DNA of 64,000 nucleotides from Arachnia rubra. Lineage in GTDB: Bacteria > Actinomycetota > Actinomycetes > Propionibacteriales > Propionibacteriaceae. Positions 16,429-26,501 of this stretch are shown here, piece by piece (within the stretch, counting starts at the first letter, position 1; every line of letters begins with the position of its first letter). The position numbers were made by a program, and so were the translations under genes. The notes under the pieces were generated by a model that did no database searches, was not told where the DNA came from, and saw only the letters and a list, made by a program, of their open reading frames with translations. Where the stretch lies: NCBI RefSeq assembly GCF_019973735.1, contig NZ_AP024463.1, forward strand, positions 1,302,001 to 1,366,000, read 5' to 3'.

Positions 16429-17942
16429 ACACGCTCCGGCCCGCTGTGGTTCCCGCAGCCGGGCTCGGTGACGTCCTCGAGGGACTCGGCGTCTGCGGTG
16501 ATGCCGGGGAGGTCCTCGTCACGGGGGTGTGCCTGGACTCACGCCTGGTGCGGCCTGGTGACCTCTACGTGGCGCTACCGGGGCTGCATGCCCATGGAGC
16601 GGGGTTCACCGGGCAGGCGGTGGGACGCGGGGCGGTCGCTGTCCTCACCGACCCTGAGGGGGCCAGTGCCGCTGGTGACCCGGGGGTTCCCATCCTGGTC
16701 AGCGAGAGGCTGCGCCCGGTGATGGCCGCGGTGAGTGCGCGGGTCTATGGTGAGCCGGCGCGGGGACTTGAGCTCTTCGGGGTCACCGGCACCAACGGCA
16801 AGACCACCACGGTTGCCCTGCTGGAGGCCACGCTCGCCGCTATGGGACGGCGGGTTGGCACCATCGGGACCCTGGGATTCCGCATCGGCGGCAGAGCCCT
16901 GGCCTCCGGCCGCGGGACAGTCACCACTCCGGACTCCCCGGACCTCCAGGGACTGCTGGCGGTGATGAGGGAGCAGGGCGCCGAGGCCGTGGCGATCGAG
17001 GTCTCCAGCCATGCCATGGCCATGGCCAGGGTCGACGCGATCAGGTTCGAGGTTGCTGCCTTCCTGAACCTGGGGCGAGACCATCTCGATTTCCACCACA
17101 CCGTGGAGGAATACTTCGAGGCCAAGGCCTCGCTGTTCACCCCGGAACACACCAGGGCCGCCGTCGTCTGGATCGACGACGAGCATGGCCGCCAGGTGGC
17201 CGCCCAGGCCCGCGCAGCCGGTCTGCCGGTCGCGACAGCCGGAACCGGCGACGAGGCTGACTACCGCCTCACGGGCTACGAACCGGTTGCCCCGCTGGGT
17301 GGTCGTGCCCGGCTTCGCACCCCCTCCGAGGAGGTGACGGTGAGTCTCGGGCTGCCTGGCTGGCACAACATGGTCGATGCGGCGGTCGCCATCGCGATGC
17401 TGGAGCGGGCGGGGGTCCCCGCCGGCCTCGCATTGCCTGGCCTGGCCCAGGCTCAGGTGCCAGGACGGATGCAGGTGCTGCCGCTGCCCGGCAACGCGCC
17501 CACCGTGATCGTGGACTTCGCCCACACCCCGCAGGCGGTGGCGGCCACCCTAGAAGCCCTTCAGGGGTTCGCGCAGGTGATCACCGTCGTCGGATGCGGG
17601 GGGGACCGGGATCCGGACAAGCGCCCCATGATGGGACACGCGGCGAGCAGCCGCAGTGACATTCTGATCATTACCGATGACAATCCCCGGAGCGAGGATC
17701 CGGCCAGTATCCGGGCTGCGATGATTGCTGGAACCGCGGATTCCCGGGCGCGGGTCATCGAGGTGGGGGGACGGGGCCAGGCGATCGATTTGGCCCTTGC
17801 CACCGCTGGCCGCGATAGTGTTGTGGCGATTCTCGGGAAGGGCCATGAGCAGGGCCAGCAGATAGGAGACCGGATCGTGGCCTTCGACGATGCCGTAGTT
17901 GCTCTCGAGGCCTGGCGACGGATGGAAGGAAGTGGTCGATGA
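16419..17942 (+). CDS. murE: UDP-MurNAc-tripeptide synthetase MurE, diaminopimelate type
   Basis: A 507-aa Mur ligase that adds the third residue to UDP-MurNAc-L-Ala-D-Glu. The three Mur domains are visible: an N-terminal UDP-binding domain, a central ATPase domain with GTNGKTTT at residues 124-131, and a C-terminal domain with the substrate motif DDNPRSEDP. The DNPR signature marks use of diaminopimelate rather than lysine; it does not distinguish meso- from LL-DAP, and LL-DAP is common in Propionibacteriaceae. ATG 16419 overlaps the ftsI stop by 10 nt and the 3' end overlaps murF by 4 nt, indicating translational coupling. Confidence 0.96.
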   Translation: MGVNTLRPAVVPAAGLGDVLEGLGVCGDAGEVLVTGVCLDSRLVRPGDLYVALPGLHAHGAGFTGQAVGRGAVAVLTDPEGASAAGDPGVPILVSERLRPVMAAVSARVYGEPARGLELFGVTGTNGKTTTVALLEATLAAMGRRVGTIGTLGFRIGGRALASGRGTVTTPDSPDLQGLLAVMREQGAEAVAIEVSSHAMAMARVDAIRFEVAAFLNLGRDHLDFHHTVEEYFEAKASLFTPEHTRAAVVWIDDEHGRQVAAQARAAGLPVATAGTGDEADYRLTGYEPVAPLGGRARLRTPSEEVTVSLGLPGWHNMVDAAVAIAMLERAGVPAGLALPGLAQAQVPGRMQVLPLPGNAPTVIVDFAHTPQAVAATLEALQGFAQVITVVGCGGDRDPDKRPMMGHAASSRSDILIITDDNPRSEDPASIRAAMIAGTADSRARVIEVGGRGQAIDLALATAGRDSVVAILGKGHEQGQQIGDRIVAFDDAVVALEAWRRMEGSGR

Positions 17943-19375
17943 GGGCGAGGCGGCTCAGCGAGCTGGTGGATCTGATGCAGCCAGCCGCCGTCGAGGTTGT
18001 GGGCGAGGATGCCGTGGCCGGTCCCGATGTGGTGATCGACAATCGCGTGGCTACTCCCGGCAGTCTCTTCGTCGCCATCCCCGGGGCCCGGGTCGATGGT
18101 CATGCATACGCTCGTGAGGCTGCCGCCGCCGGGGCCGCAGCTGTGCTCGGCAACCATGTGACTGATGCCGGGGTGGCCCATGTCCTGGTGGAGGACTCTG
18201 TCCAGGGACTCTCGTGGCTGGCCCGGGGCCTGGTGCGGGAGGCGCGTGCCCGGGGGATGGTCAGTCTCGGTGTGACGGGATCGTCCGGGAAGACCTCCAC
18301 CAAGGACCTCCTGGCGCAGGTGCTGGAGGCCAAGGGCCCGACGGTCGCTCCAGCGGGCAGCCAGAACAATGAGATCGGTGTTCCGCTGACGGCATGCCGG
18401 GTCGATGACTCCACCCGCTTCCTGGTCAGCGAGATGGGTTCCCGGGGGGTGGGGCACATCGAGTGGCTCACCTCGCTGGTGGGGCTCGACGTCGGGGTGG
18501 TGCTCAATATCGGGCGCGCTCACGTGGGGGAGTTCGGCGGGATCGAGCAGACAGCTCAGGCTAAATCCGAGATCATCGCTGGCCTGCAACCCAATGGCTG
18601 GGCGGTGTTGAATGCCGACGACCCGGCTTGCCGCGCCATGCGGGAGGCCACCGCCGCGCAAGTGGCCTGGTTCGGAGAGGGCGATCTGCCCTCCGGGGCT
18701 GATCTACTGGTGACGGCGCGTGACGTCGTATGTGACGAGTTCTCCCGGGCCGGTTTCACCCTGGTGGCCTCCCGTGATGGGGAGAGCCTGTCCGCGCCGG
18801 TTGCGCTGAGAGTCATCGGCCGTCATCAGGTCTCCAACGCCCTGGCAGCCGCAGCGGCTGCCCTGGCGGCAGGGATGACTGTGACGGAGGTGGCTGACGC
18901 ACTCTCGGGCGCTGAGGCCCGGTCTGACTGGCGTATGGACTTGGTGCGCTGTAGTGAGGACAGGATCGTGTTGAACGACTCATACAACGCCAACCCCGAC
19001 TCCATGGCTGCTGCGCTGCGCACTGCCGCTGACCTGGCCGCCAGGCAGCGGCTCCGTCGTCCGGGTGCTCGTGCGGTCGCGGTGCTGGGCGACATGCTGG
19101 AGCTTGGGCCCGACACTGACAGGCTGCATGCTGAGGCGGGTGCCCTCGCGGCCGAGCTAGGGATTGATGAGGTGATCGCGGTCGGGGAGTTCGCCGAGAT
19201 CGTCGCGGAAGCGGCACGCGGCCGGGGCTGCCAGGGCCGGGCCGCCACCCGCGAGGAGGCTAGCCTGCTGGAACTTGGCCCGGGTGACCTGCTGCTGGTC
19301 AAGGGCTCGCGGAGCGTGGGTCTGGAGCTGGTAGCGGATGCTGTGGTTTCAAGGAGCGGGGGCGTTGCCCAGTGA
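17939..19375 (+). CDS. murF: UDP-MurNAc-tripeptide--D-alanyl-D-alanine ligase MurF
   Basis: A 478-aa ligase that attaches D-Ala-D-Ala to complete the UDP-MurNAc-pentapeptide. ATP-binding loop GVTGSSGKTSTKDLL, the Mur-ligase segment NNEIGVPLT, EMGSRGVGHI, and the MurF-typical LNDSYNANPDSM are present in order. ATG 17939 overlaps the murE stop (ATGA) and its own stop overlaps the mraY GTG, so it sits in the tightly coupled part of the dcw operon. No Ddl ligase gene accompanies it in this window, so D-Ala-D-Ala must be supplied from elsewhere. Confidence 0.96.
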   Translation: MRARRLSELVDLMQPAAVEVVGEDAVAGPDVVIDNRVATPGSLFVAIPGARVDGHAYAREAAAAGAAAVLGNHVTDAGVAHVLVEDSVQGLSWLARGLVREARARGMVSLGVTGSSGKTSTKDLLAQVLEAKGPTVAPAGSQNNEIGVPLTACRVDDSTRFLVSEMGSRGVGHIEWLTSLVGLDVGVVLNIGRAHVGEFGGIEQTAQAKSEIIAGLQPNGWAVLNADDPACRAMREATAAQVAWFGEGDLPSGADLLVTARDVVCDEFSRAGFTLVASRDGESLSAPVALRVIGRHQVSNALAAAAAALAAGMTVTEVADALSGAEARSDWRMDLVRCSEDRIVLNDSYNANPDSMAAALRTAADLAARQRLRRPGARAVAVLGDMLELGPDTDRLHAEAGALAAELGIDEVIAVGEFAEIVAEAARGRGCQGRAATREEASLLELGPGDLLLVKGSRSVGLELVADAVVSRSGGVAQ

Positions 19376-20442
19376 GGACCATCCTGCTCGCAGGCGGCCT
19401 TTCCCTGCTCCTGACACTGCTGCTCACCCCGCAGTTCATCAAGTTCCTGACCCGCCGCCAGTATGGGCAGTTCATCCGTGACGACGGCCCTAAGGAGCAC
19501 CTCACCAAACGCGGCACCCCCACCATGGGTGGGGTCGTGATCGTTGCCTCGGTGACTTTCGCCTATTTCGCCGCCCACCTCATCTTCTGGGAGCCGGTGA
19601 CCATATCCGGGGTCCTGCTCGTCGGGGTGATGACCGCCCTCGGGCTCCTGGGTTTCCTTGACGACTGGGCGAAGATATCGAAGGAGCGTTCGCTGGGACT
19701 CACCCCCCGGGGCAAACTGATCGGGCAGTTCGCCATCGGCGGCGTCTTCGCAGTGCTGGCGCTCAATTTCCCCGACGGGCGGGGGCTGCGGCCCGCATCC
19801 GAGTTCGTCTCCTTCCTGCGGGACCTGCCCTGGCTGCACCTGCCGTTCTTTGTGGCCGTGATCTGGATCGTCTTCCTGCTGATGGCCTGGCCGAACGCGA
19901 CCAATCTCACCGACGGCCTCGACGGCCTGCTCGCAGGCAGCGCGACCTTAGTATTCGCCACGTTCTCCCTGGTCAACATCTGGCAGTTCAATCAGTGGTG
20001 CGGGAGGGTCTCCAGCGTGGGGCCGCTGTGCTACGAGGTCCGCGACCCCTACGACCTGGCTGTCGTCTCTACCGCGCTGGCCGGGTCCTGCTTCGGGTTC
20101 CTGTGGTGGAACGCCAAGCCGGCGCGGATCTTCATGGGAGACACGGGCTCGATGGCAATCGGTGCCGCTCTCGCCGGGCTGTCCATCATGACCCGCACCG
20201 AGCTGCTGCTGGTGATCATGGGCTTCCTATTCGTCATGGAGGCCGGGTCCGTCGCACTGCAGGTTGGCTATTTCAAGGCGACGAAGGGCAAACGCATCTT
20301 CAAGATGTCCCCCATCCACCACCACTTCGAGCTCCTCGGCTGGCAGGAGGTCACGGTCGTGATCCGGTTCTGGATCATCTGCGGGCTCTGCGTTGCCATC
20401 GGTATCGGTATCTTCTACTCGGAATGGCTGGTCGGTCAGTGA
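19372..20442 (+). CDS. mraY: phospho-MurNAc-pentapeptide transferase MraY
   Basis: A 356-aa polytopic membrane enzyme (about ten helices) that transfers phospho-MurNAc-pentapeptide to undecaprenyl phosphate, making lipid I. Conserved cytoplasmic loops are present: [37 protein letters not shown] with catalytic Asp residues, [11 protein letters not shown], and the MraY-specific [14 protein letters not shown] 19372 overlaps murF by 4 nt; murD starts within its stop region. Length is normal for the family. Confidence 0.97.
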   Translation: MRTILLAGGLSLLLTLLLTPQFIKFLTRRQYGQFIRDDGPKEHLTKRGTPTMGGVVIVASVTFAYFAAHLIFWEPVTISGVLLVGVMTALGLLGFLDDWAKISKERSLGLTPRGKLIGQFAIGGVFAVLALNFPDGRGLRPASEFVSFLRDLPWLHLPFFVAVIWIVFLLMAWPNATNLTDGLDGLLAGSATLVFATFSLVNIWQFNQWCGRVSSVGPLCYEVRDPYDLAVVSTALAGSCFGFLWWNAKPARIFMGDTGSMAIGAALAGLSIMTRTELLLVIMGFLFVMEAGSVALQVGYFKATKGKRIFKMSPIHHHFELLGWQEVTVVIRFWIICGLCVAIGIGIFYSEWLVGQ

Positions 20443-21893
20443 ATCAGTTCCTCTTGACGGCGAACCGGCTGAGCGACTGGAGCCAAGTGCACGCCGTGGT
20501 CGCGGGCCTTGGGGTCTCGGGATATGCGGCTGCCGACGGGCTGCTGTCGCTCGGCGCTCACGTCACGGTCCTTGACGAGTCGCCTTCTCATGCCCAGAAG
20601 GCAGCCATCCTCGAGACCCTTGGCGCCCAGGTGCGGCTCGGGCCGGGAGCCACCTCGGATCTGCCGCCCGACACCAGCCTGGTGGTCACGTCCCCTGGCT
20701 GGCGGCCCGACACTCTGCTGCTCACCCAGGCCTTGAGGCGTGGCATTCCCGTGTGGGGGGATGTGGAGCTGGCCTGGCGGATGCAGCAGCCAGACCGCGT
20801 CATCCCGTGGCTTGGGATCACCGGGACCAACGGCAAGACCACCACGACCCAGATGGCTGAGTCCATGCTCCGCGCCGCCGGCATGCGGGCGGCGGCGGTC
20901 GGGAACATCGGCCGTCCCATCGTGGAGGCCATCCTCGACGAGGAGCCCTATGACGCCCTGGTGGTCGAGTTGTCCAGCTTCCAGCTGCACTGGGTGCACA
21001 CCGTCGCCCTCCACTCCGCCGTGGTGCTGAACCTCCACGAGGACCACCTGGAGTTCTACAACGGCCCCGGCGGCTATGAGCGCTACGTGGCGGACAAGGC
21101 GCGGATCTACGAGCGGGTCACGAACGCCTGCGTCTACAACGTGGCTGAGCCGGAGACCGAAAGGCTCGTGGAGGAGGCTGAGGTGACCGAGGGAGCCCGC
21201 GCCATCGGGTTCACCACCGGCATCCCTGCTATCTCGATGGTGGGGGTGGTGGATGAGCTGATCGTCGACCGTGCCTTCGTGCCGCAGCGGCGCAGTTCAG
21301 CACTGGAGCTGGCGAAGGTGTCCGACGTGCAGCCGTTCGCTCCTCACAACGTCGCCAATGCCTGTGCCGCCGCCGCACTCGTGCGGAGCCTGAGGGTCCC
21401 GCCCCAAGCCGTTGCCAGAGGCCTGCGTGATCTGCAGCTGGCTGGGCATCGTATTGCCGAGGTCGCTGAGATCGATGGTGTGCGCTGGATCGATGACTCG
21501 AAGGCCACGAACCCGCATGCGGCGGACTCTGCCATGCAGGCCTTCCCGTCATTCGTGTGGGTGGCGGGGGGGCAGACGAAGGGAACCAGCTTCGACGACC
21601 TGATCACCAGGCACCGCGACCGCATCCGGGCGGCCATCCTCGTGGGGGTTGACCGGCAGGTCATAGCGGATGCTTTGGCCCGACACGCGCCTGATGTGCC
21701 GGTGATCGTCCTGGACAGCAGCGACCATGGGGTGATGGACGAGGTGGTCTCCCAGGCGGCACGTCTCGCTCGCAGGGGGGATGCGGTGCTCTTGAGCCCC
21801 GGAAGCGCCTCGCTCGATATGTTCACAGGCTACGACGATCGCGGCGAGCGCTTCGCCACGGCGGTTCGGAGTCTTCAGGCACCGAGCAGTTAG
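20439..21893 (+). CDS. murD: UDP-MurNAc-L-alanine--D-glutamate ligase MurD
   Basis: A 484-aa Mur ligase that adds D-glutamate to UDP-MurNAc-L-Ala. It has the Rossmann-like N-terminus [14 protein letters not shown], the ATP loop [32 protein letters not shown] and the C-terminal [14 protein letters not shown] and [12 protein letters not shown], all typical of MurD. The GTG at 20439 (overlapping the mraY stop) is taken as the start; the longer open frame from 19995 runs through mraY and is an artefact of high GC. Eight nt separate it from ftsW. Confidence 0.95.
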   Translation: MNQFLLTANRLSDWSQVHAVVAGLGVSGYAAADGLLSLGAHVTVLDESPSHAQKAAILETLGAQVRLGPGATSDLPPDTSLVVTSPGWRPDTLLLTQALRRGIPVWGDVELAWRMQQPDRVIPWLGITGTNGKTTTTQMAESMLRAAGMRAAAVGNIGRPIVEAILDEEPYDALVVELSSFQLHWVHTVALHSAVVLNLHEDHLEFYNGPGGYERYVADKARIYERVTNACVYNVAEPETERLVEEAEVTEGARAIGFTTGIPAISMVGVVDELIVDRAFVPQRRSSALELAKVSDVQPFAPHNVANACAAAALVRSLRVPPQAVARGLRDLQLAGHRIAEVAEIDGVRWIDDSKATNPHAADSAMQAFPSFVWVAGGQTKGTSFDDLITRHRDRIRAAILVGVDRQVIADALARHAPDVPVIVLDSSDHGVMDEVVSQAARLARRGDAVLLSPGSASLDMFTGYDDRGERFATAVRSLQAPSS

Positions 21894-21901
21894 GCACGCC
21901 A

Positions 21902-23131
21902 ATGGCCAAAGCACCCTCAGCTGGGCGGCGGTCCGGCAACGTGGTGCAGGTGCTGACCCGGTCTCCGATGGCGGATCACCATCTGATCATCTTCGCGACG
22001 GTCATTCTCACGGCCATCGGGGCGATGATGGTGCTCTCGTCATCGTCGGTGATTGCCCTCTTCCAGGGGGAGTCCCCCTATTTTTTCGTGTCCCGGCAGC
22101 TCATCTTCCTGGTCGGTGGGCTGCTGCTGATGATTCCCGTGAGCCGGATGCAGCCGAGGACGCTGCGGCGCCTGGCGAGTCCCGTCTGGGCGGTTTCCCT
22201 GATCGGGCTGATCCTTGTCCAGACGCCGCTGGGTTTCGAGATCAACGGCAATCGCAACTGGATCCGGGTTGGTGGACTGTTGACTATTCAGCCCTCGGAG
22301 TTCGCGAAACTGGCCCTGGTGCTGTGGGCGGCGACCGTGTTCCACAACAAGCGCCGTCGGCTGGAAGAACCCGCCCAGCTATTGCTTCCCTACGTGCCCG
22401 GTGCCCTGGCGCTGCTGGCGTTGATCCTTGCCGGACGGGACCTCGGCACCGGTCTGGTCTTCGGTGCCTTGATCTTTGCGCTGCTCTTCTTCGTGGGAAC
22501 GCCGCTTCGTATCCTGGTGCCAGCGCTGCTGGCGGCCCTCGGCGTGGTGGCCGTGCTCGTGATGGGGTCGGAGAACCGGATGGCACGGTTCCTGGTCTTC
22601 CTGGATCCGCAGGCGAATCCTGATCTCGCATCCCAGCCTCTCTCTGCGTTGTATGCGCTGGCTAGCGGCGGCTGGTGGGGGCTGGGGCTCGGGGCAGGCA
22701 AGCAGAAGTGGGGCGGTCTGAAGGACGGAGCGCACACGGACTTCGTGTTCGCCGTGCTCGGTGAGGAGCTCGGGCTGTTCGGGGTGCTGCTCGTGATCGG
22801 ACTTTTCGCCCTGTTGATGCGCAGCGGTTTCCAAGTTGCCCTGAAATCTGACAAGCTTTTCAACCGCATCGCTGCATCCGGCATCACCGCATGGTTCCTG
22901 CTTCAGGCGATCGTCAACATCATGGTGGTCATGAACCTGCTGCCGGTCCTCGGTGTGCCGCTGCCCTTCATCTCGTCAGGAGGTTCTGCTCTGATGGCCA
23001 ATCTGCTGGCTGTGGCTGTTCTGCTGGCCTGTGCCCGGGATACGCCCGACGCCCGTGCCTATCTCCGGAACCGGCGCCGCGGCGCAGGGCCGCGCATGAC
23101 CAGTGTGCTCGCGGCGGGAGGCAATTCGTGA
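21902..23131 (+). CDS. ftsW: lipid II polymerase FtsW (SEDS family)
   Basis: A 409-aa integral membrane glycosyltransferase of the SEDS family that polymerises lipid II at the septum together with FtsI. About ten hydrophobic segments are visible. Diagnostic stretches include the loop GNRNWIRVGGLLTIQPSEFAK, KQKWGGLKDGAHTDFVFAVLGEE and PLPFISSGGSALMANLLA. ATG 21902 begins a basic cytoplasmic N-terminus of about 25 residues. The gene end overlaps the GTG of murG by 4 nt. Order murD-ftsW-murG-murC matches other actinobacteria. Confidence 0.95.
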   Translation: MAKAPSAGRRSGNVVQVLTRSPMADHHLIIFATVILTAIGAMMVLSSSSVIALFQGESPYFFVSRQLIFLVGGLLLMIPVSRMQPRTLRRLASPVWAVSLIGLILVQTPLGFEINGNRNWIRVGGLLTIQPSEFAKLALVLWAATVFHNKRRRLEEPAQLLLPYVPGALALLALILAGRDLGTGLVFGALIFALLFFVGTPLRILVPALLAALGVVAVLVMGSENRMARFLVFLDPQANPDLASQPLSALYALASGGWWGLGLGAGKQKWGGLKDGAHTDFVFAVLGEELGLFGVLLVIGLFALLMRSGFQVALKSDKLFNRIAASGITAWFLLQAIVNIMVVMNLLPVLGVPLPFISSGGSALMANLLAVAVLLACARDTPDARAYLRNRRRGAGPRMTSVLAAGGNS

Positions 23132-24225
23132 CGCGCATCGTCCTGGCCGGTGGCGGTACCGCAGGCCATACCTCGCCCCTGATCGCCACTGCCCAAGCGA
23201 TCACCAACCTCGACCCGGAGGCCGAGATCACTTGCATCGGCACCAGTAAGGGCCTGGAGACCAGGGTGATACCGCAGGCCGGGCTCAAGCTGGAGCTGAT
23301 CCGTCCCGTCCCCATGCCGCGCAAACCAAACCTGGACCTGGTCAAGCTGCCCTGGAATCTGACGCAATCGGTGCGGGAGGCCCGCGCCATCCTGCGCCGT
23401 GCGAGGGCCCAGGCGCTGATCGGCTTCGGCGGCTACGTCGCCATCCCGGCCTACCTCGCGGCTCGCACCATGCGGGTACCCGTCCTCGTGCACGAGGCCA
23501 ATCTCGTCGTCGGGATTGCGAACAAGGTGGCGGCCAGGTTCGCCGCCTTCACGGGCTACACCTTCCCTGACACCCAGATCCGCGGTGGCCGGCGGATCGG
23601 GATGCCCATGAACCGGAGCATCACTCAGCCCGCGATGACCCGCACAGAGGCCAGAGAGCGTTTCGGGCTGGACCCGGACCGGCCGACGCTGCTTGTCAGC
23701 GGGGGTTCTCAGGGAGCCCGGGCCATCAACCAGGCTCTGTCTGGCGCGTTGCCCGCGATCCTGGACGCCGGAATCCAAGTCCTGCATGTGCTGGGTGCCA
23801 AGAACTTCTCGGACGCGGACGTCGTGGTCGAGGCCGCCAGCGGGGCACGTTACGTCCCGGTCGCCTATGTCGACGCCATGATCGAGGCCTATCTCACGGC
23901 CGACCTCATGATCGGGCGGGCTGGGGCAGGTACGGTGATGGAGACGGCGGTCCTGGGGCTGCCAGTGGTGTTCATACCTCTGCCGTGGGGCAATGGCGAG
24001 CAGGCACGTAACGCGGCCGGCCTGGTCGCTGACGGGGCAGGCATCCTGCTTCCCGAGGCGGAGCTCAGTGCCGATAAGCTGTCAGGCCTGGTGATCCCCA
24101 CCATCACAGACCAGGAGAAGCTGGCGCGCATGTCTGAGCTAGCCCGTCCGCACTCGCCAGCGGACGCCGCTGATGTCCTGGCGAGTGCGGCCGTGAATGT
24201 CGTTCGAGGAGAAGAGGCATCGTGA
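23128..24225 (+). CDS. murG: undecaprenyldiphospho-muramoylpentapeptide beta-N-acetylglucosaminyltransferase MurG
   Basis: A 365-aa GT28 glycosyltransferase that adds GlcNAc to lipid I to form lipid II on the cytoplasmic membrane face. The N-terminal glycine loop reads MTRIVLAGGGTAGHTSPLIA, followed by GFGGYVAIPAYLAA and HEANLVVGIANKVAARFA. The C-terminal UDP-GlcNAc domain has LLVSGGSQGARAINQAL and LMIGRAGAGTVMETAVLG. GTG 23128 overlaps the ftsW stop and is preferred over the longer frame from 22891, which lies inside ftsW. The 3' end overlaps murC by 4 nt. Confidence 0.96.
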   Translation: MTRIVLAGGGTAGHTSPLIATAQAITNLDPEAEITCIGTSKGLETRVIPQAGLKLELIRPVPMPRKPNLDLVKLPWNLTQSVREARAILRRARAQALIGFGGYVAIPAYLAARTMRVPVLVHEANLVVGIANKVAARFAAFTGYTFPDTQIRGGRRIGMPMNRSITQPAMTRTEARERFGLDPDRPTLLVSGGSQGARAINQALSGALPAILDAGIQVLHVLGAKNFSDADVVVEAASGARYVPVAYVDAMIEAYLTADLMIGRAGAGTVMETAVLGLPVVFIPLPWGNGEQARNAAGLVADGAGILLPEAELSADKLSGLVIPTITDQEKLARMSELARPHSPADAADVLASAAVNVVRGEEAS

Positions 24226-25673
24226 GCTTGCTCACCCCCGTTGAGGTTCAGCCCGCCGCAGAGGTCGGTCCCGTCCATTTCATAGCCATTGGCGGCTCCG
24301 GGATGAACGGTATCGCCCGGCTCTACGCGAAGCTCGGTGTCCCAGTCAGTGGCTCTGACCGGTCTGAGTCCGCGACCTTGGACGCGCTCCGGGAGGCAGG
24401 CATCACCTGCTATGCCGGCCACGAGGCATCCCAGCTCGGGGACGCCAGGACCGTGGTGATCTCCTCCGCCATCCGGGAGGACAACCCCGAACTCGCCGAG
24501 GCCCGCCGCCGGGGCCTGCGGGTCTGGCATCGCTCCGCCGCCCTGGCAGCTCTCATGCTGGGCAAGCGCGGGGTCTCGATAGCCGGCACCCACGGCAAGA
24601 CCACCACCACCGCCATGACCGCGGTGATGCTGCACGAGGCAGGCGCGGATCCGAGCTACGTCATCGGAGGCAAGCTCGCGACCACCAAGGCCAGCTCGGA
24701 CCTTGGCTCAGGCGATGCCTTCGTGATCGAGGCGGACGAGTCGGACGGATCCTTTCTGCAGTACCCGACGCAGATCGCGATCATCACGAGTCTCGAGCCC
24801 GACCACCTGGTCAACTGGGGGACCCCGGAGGCCTACACGGAGGGCTATCACACGTTCGCCACCCTCCCCTCAGTCGCCTGGGTGATCATCAACGTGGACG
24901 ACCCCGGGTCTCGTGAGCTGGCTGACCGGCTGCGGGCCGAGGGAAGGCAGGTGATCCGCTACGGCTTCTCCGAGGACGCGGACGTGCGTGTCACGGATGC
25001 CCGCCCCACGGGAAACGGCATCGCCGGCATCCTCACATACGGGCAGGATTCAGGACCGCTGGAGCTCAGGGTCCCAGGTGATCACAACCTGTCCAACGCC
25101 TCGGCCGCTTACGCGGCGGGCCGCCTGCTGGGTCTCGGGCATCGGGAGGCCGTGGCTGCCTTGCAGCGTTTCGAGGGGACACTGCGGCGGTTCCAGCTCA
25201 TCACCGATACAGCGGGCATCCGTGTCTACGACGACTATGCCCACCATCCGACGGAGATCCGGGCAGCGCTCTCGGCGGCACGGCACGCCACGGTGGCGGG
25301 CAATGAGGCGACCGGCTTGGAGGGCCGCCTGATCGCCTGCTTCCAGCCGCATCTGTACTCCCGCACCGCGGATTTCTACGAGGAATTCGGCGACGTCATG
25401 ACCCTGGCTGACGTCGCAGTCATCAACGATGTCTGCGGGGACAGGGAGGACCCGGTCCCCGGGGTGACGGGCCAGCTGGTGGTGGACGCAGCACGGCGGC
25501 ATGGCGCCCGCGAGGTGCACTACGTCGTGGACAAATACGATCTTCCCGCGGCCCTGAACCAGATCGCCCGTCCTGGTGACCTGATCATCACCCTCGGCTG
25601 TGGTGATGTGACGATCGTGGGCCCGCTGCTGGCGCCGCTACTGGCTCAGCGACCGGAGGCGCAGGTCAGTTGA
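24222..25673 (+). CDS. murC: UDP-MurNAc--L-alanine ligase MurC
   Basis: A 483-aa Mur ligase catalysing the first peptide step, addition of L-Ala to UDP-MurNAc. N-terminal HFIAIGGSGMNGIARLYA is the MurC signature; ATP loop is IAGTHGKTTTTAM, followed by EADESDGSFL, NVDDPGS and the C-terminal DDYAHHPTEIRAAL. GTG 24222 overlaps murG; its stop overlaps the TTG of ftsQ. Length is normal. Confidence 0.96.
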   Translation: MSLLTPVEVQPAAEVGPVHFIAIGGSGMNGIARLYAKLGVPVSGSDRSESATLDALREAGITCYAGHEASQLGDARTVVISSAIREDNPELAEARRRGLRVWHRSAALAALMLGKRGVSIAGTHGKTTTTAMTAVMLHEAGADPSYVIGGKLATTKASSDLGSGDAFVIEADESDGSFLQYPTQIAIITSLEPDHLVNWGTPEAYTEGYHTFATLPSVAWVIINVDDPGSRELADRLRAEGRQVIRYGFSEDADVRVTDARPTGNGIAGILTYGQDSGPLELRVPGDHNLSNASAAYAAGRLLGLGHREAVAALQRFEGTLRRFQLITDTAGIRVYDDYAHHPTEIRAALSAARHATVAGNEATGLEGRLIACFQPHLYSRTADFYEEFGDVMTLADVAVINDVCGDREDPVPGVTGQLVVDAARRHGAREVHYVVDKYDLPAALNQIARPGDLIITLGCGDVTIVGPLLAPLLAQRPEAQVS

Positions 25674-26389
25674 CTACCGCCCCTGGGGAGTTCAAGAAGG
25701 TGTTACGGGCCAAGCGCCACAGGAAGCGCCGGACCCGGTGGATCGTGCTTGGCTGTGCGCTCCTGTGCCTTGTATTGGCGGGAGTGGGCATCTGGCTGGT
25801 CAGCTTCTCCTCCGTGTTCGCCGCGACCGAGGTGAAGGTCAGCGGAGTCTCGCTGCTGAGCGAACAGCAGGTGATCGACACCGCGGCCGTCGAACTCGGC
25901 AAGCCCCTGGCAAACCAGGACACGGATGCCATCCGTGAGAGAGTGGCTGGGCTGGCCCCGGTCGCCGAGGTGAGCGTGGAACGCCGCTTTCCGCACACCA
26001 TCGAGATCACAATCACCGAACGCACGCTGGCCTACGTGTGGCTGGATGGGGGTGTGCCTCGCTGGGTGGATGCGGACGGTGTGGTGTTTCATGAGGGGGA
26101 GAAGCCGGCGCAAGGGGCTGTCACGGCACAGGTCGCGACATCCGATCAGCGCCTTTTGAAAGATGTGGCCACGGTGGTCTCCGCCGTGGTTCCGTTGCTG
26201 GGGGAGCGCATCACGCTGCTTCAGGCCTCGGCCGTCGACCAGATCCAGGTCCAGTTGTCTGACGGGGACACCGTGGTCTGGGGTAGCGCCGAGCAATCCC
26301 AGCTCAAGGCTCAGGTGCTCTCGGTGCTGCTAAGCCAGGAGGCCAGCGTCTACGACGTCTCGGCCCCGCACGCTCCGACGACGCGCTGA
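25670..26389 (+). CDS. ftsQ: cell division protein FtsQ
   Basis: A 239-aa bitopic division protein. A basic cytoplasmic tail (FKKVLRAKRHRKRRTR) precedes one transmembrane helix at about residues 25-45, then an extracytoplasmic POTRA domain (ATEVKVSGVSLLSEQQVIDTA) and the FtsQ domain with ERRFPHTIEITITERTLAYVW. TTG 25670 overlaps the murC stop (TTGA), which fixes the start despite the rare codon. FtsQ scaffolds FtsL and FtsB. The dcw cluster ends its tight coupling here; a 112-nt gap with a hairpin separates it from ftsZ. Confidence 0.93.
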   Translation: MTTAPGEFKKVLRAKRHRKRRTRWIVLGCALLCLVLAGVGIWLVSFSSVFAATEVKVSGVSLLSEQQVIDTAAVELGKPLANQDTDAIRERVAGLAPVAEVSVERRFPHTIEITITERTLAYVWLDGGVPRWVDADGVVFHEGEKPAQGAVTAQVATSDQRLLKDVATVVSAVVPLLGERITLLQASAVDQIQVQLSDGDTVVWGSAEQSQLKAQVLSVLLSQEASVYDVSAPHAPTTR

Positions 26390-26402
26390 CGACTCCCAAA
26401 AC

Positions 26403-26421
26403 CCTCAACCTTTGGTTGAGG
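26403..26421 (+). other. hairpin in the ftsQ-ftsZ gap
   Basis: CCTCAACC (26403-26410), loop TTT, GGTTGAGG (26414-26421) form a perfect 8-bp stem 80 nt before ftsZ. It has no U-tract, so it may be a partial terminator, an mRNA processing site or a protein-binding palindrome. I found no convincing promoter in the rest of the gap. Confidence 0.5.
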
Positions 26422-26501
26422 TGATTTCTGGTAGTTGCGGCATGGCCGTTGGATAGTGCGCCCGTCTGCCCCTAGCCTTCTTTTCGACTACAAGGACAGG
26501 A

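Noticed and set aside
19995..20438. Extension of the murD frame into mraY
   Set aside because: This is an open frame opposite no stops in GC-rich DNA; it translates mraY out of frame, and GTG 20439 gives the normal MurD length.
22891..23127. Extension of the murG frame into ftsW
   Set aside because: The extra residues are ftsW read out of frame; GTG 23128 yields the canonical MTRIVLAGGGTAGH start.
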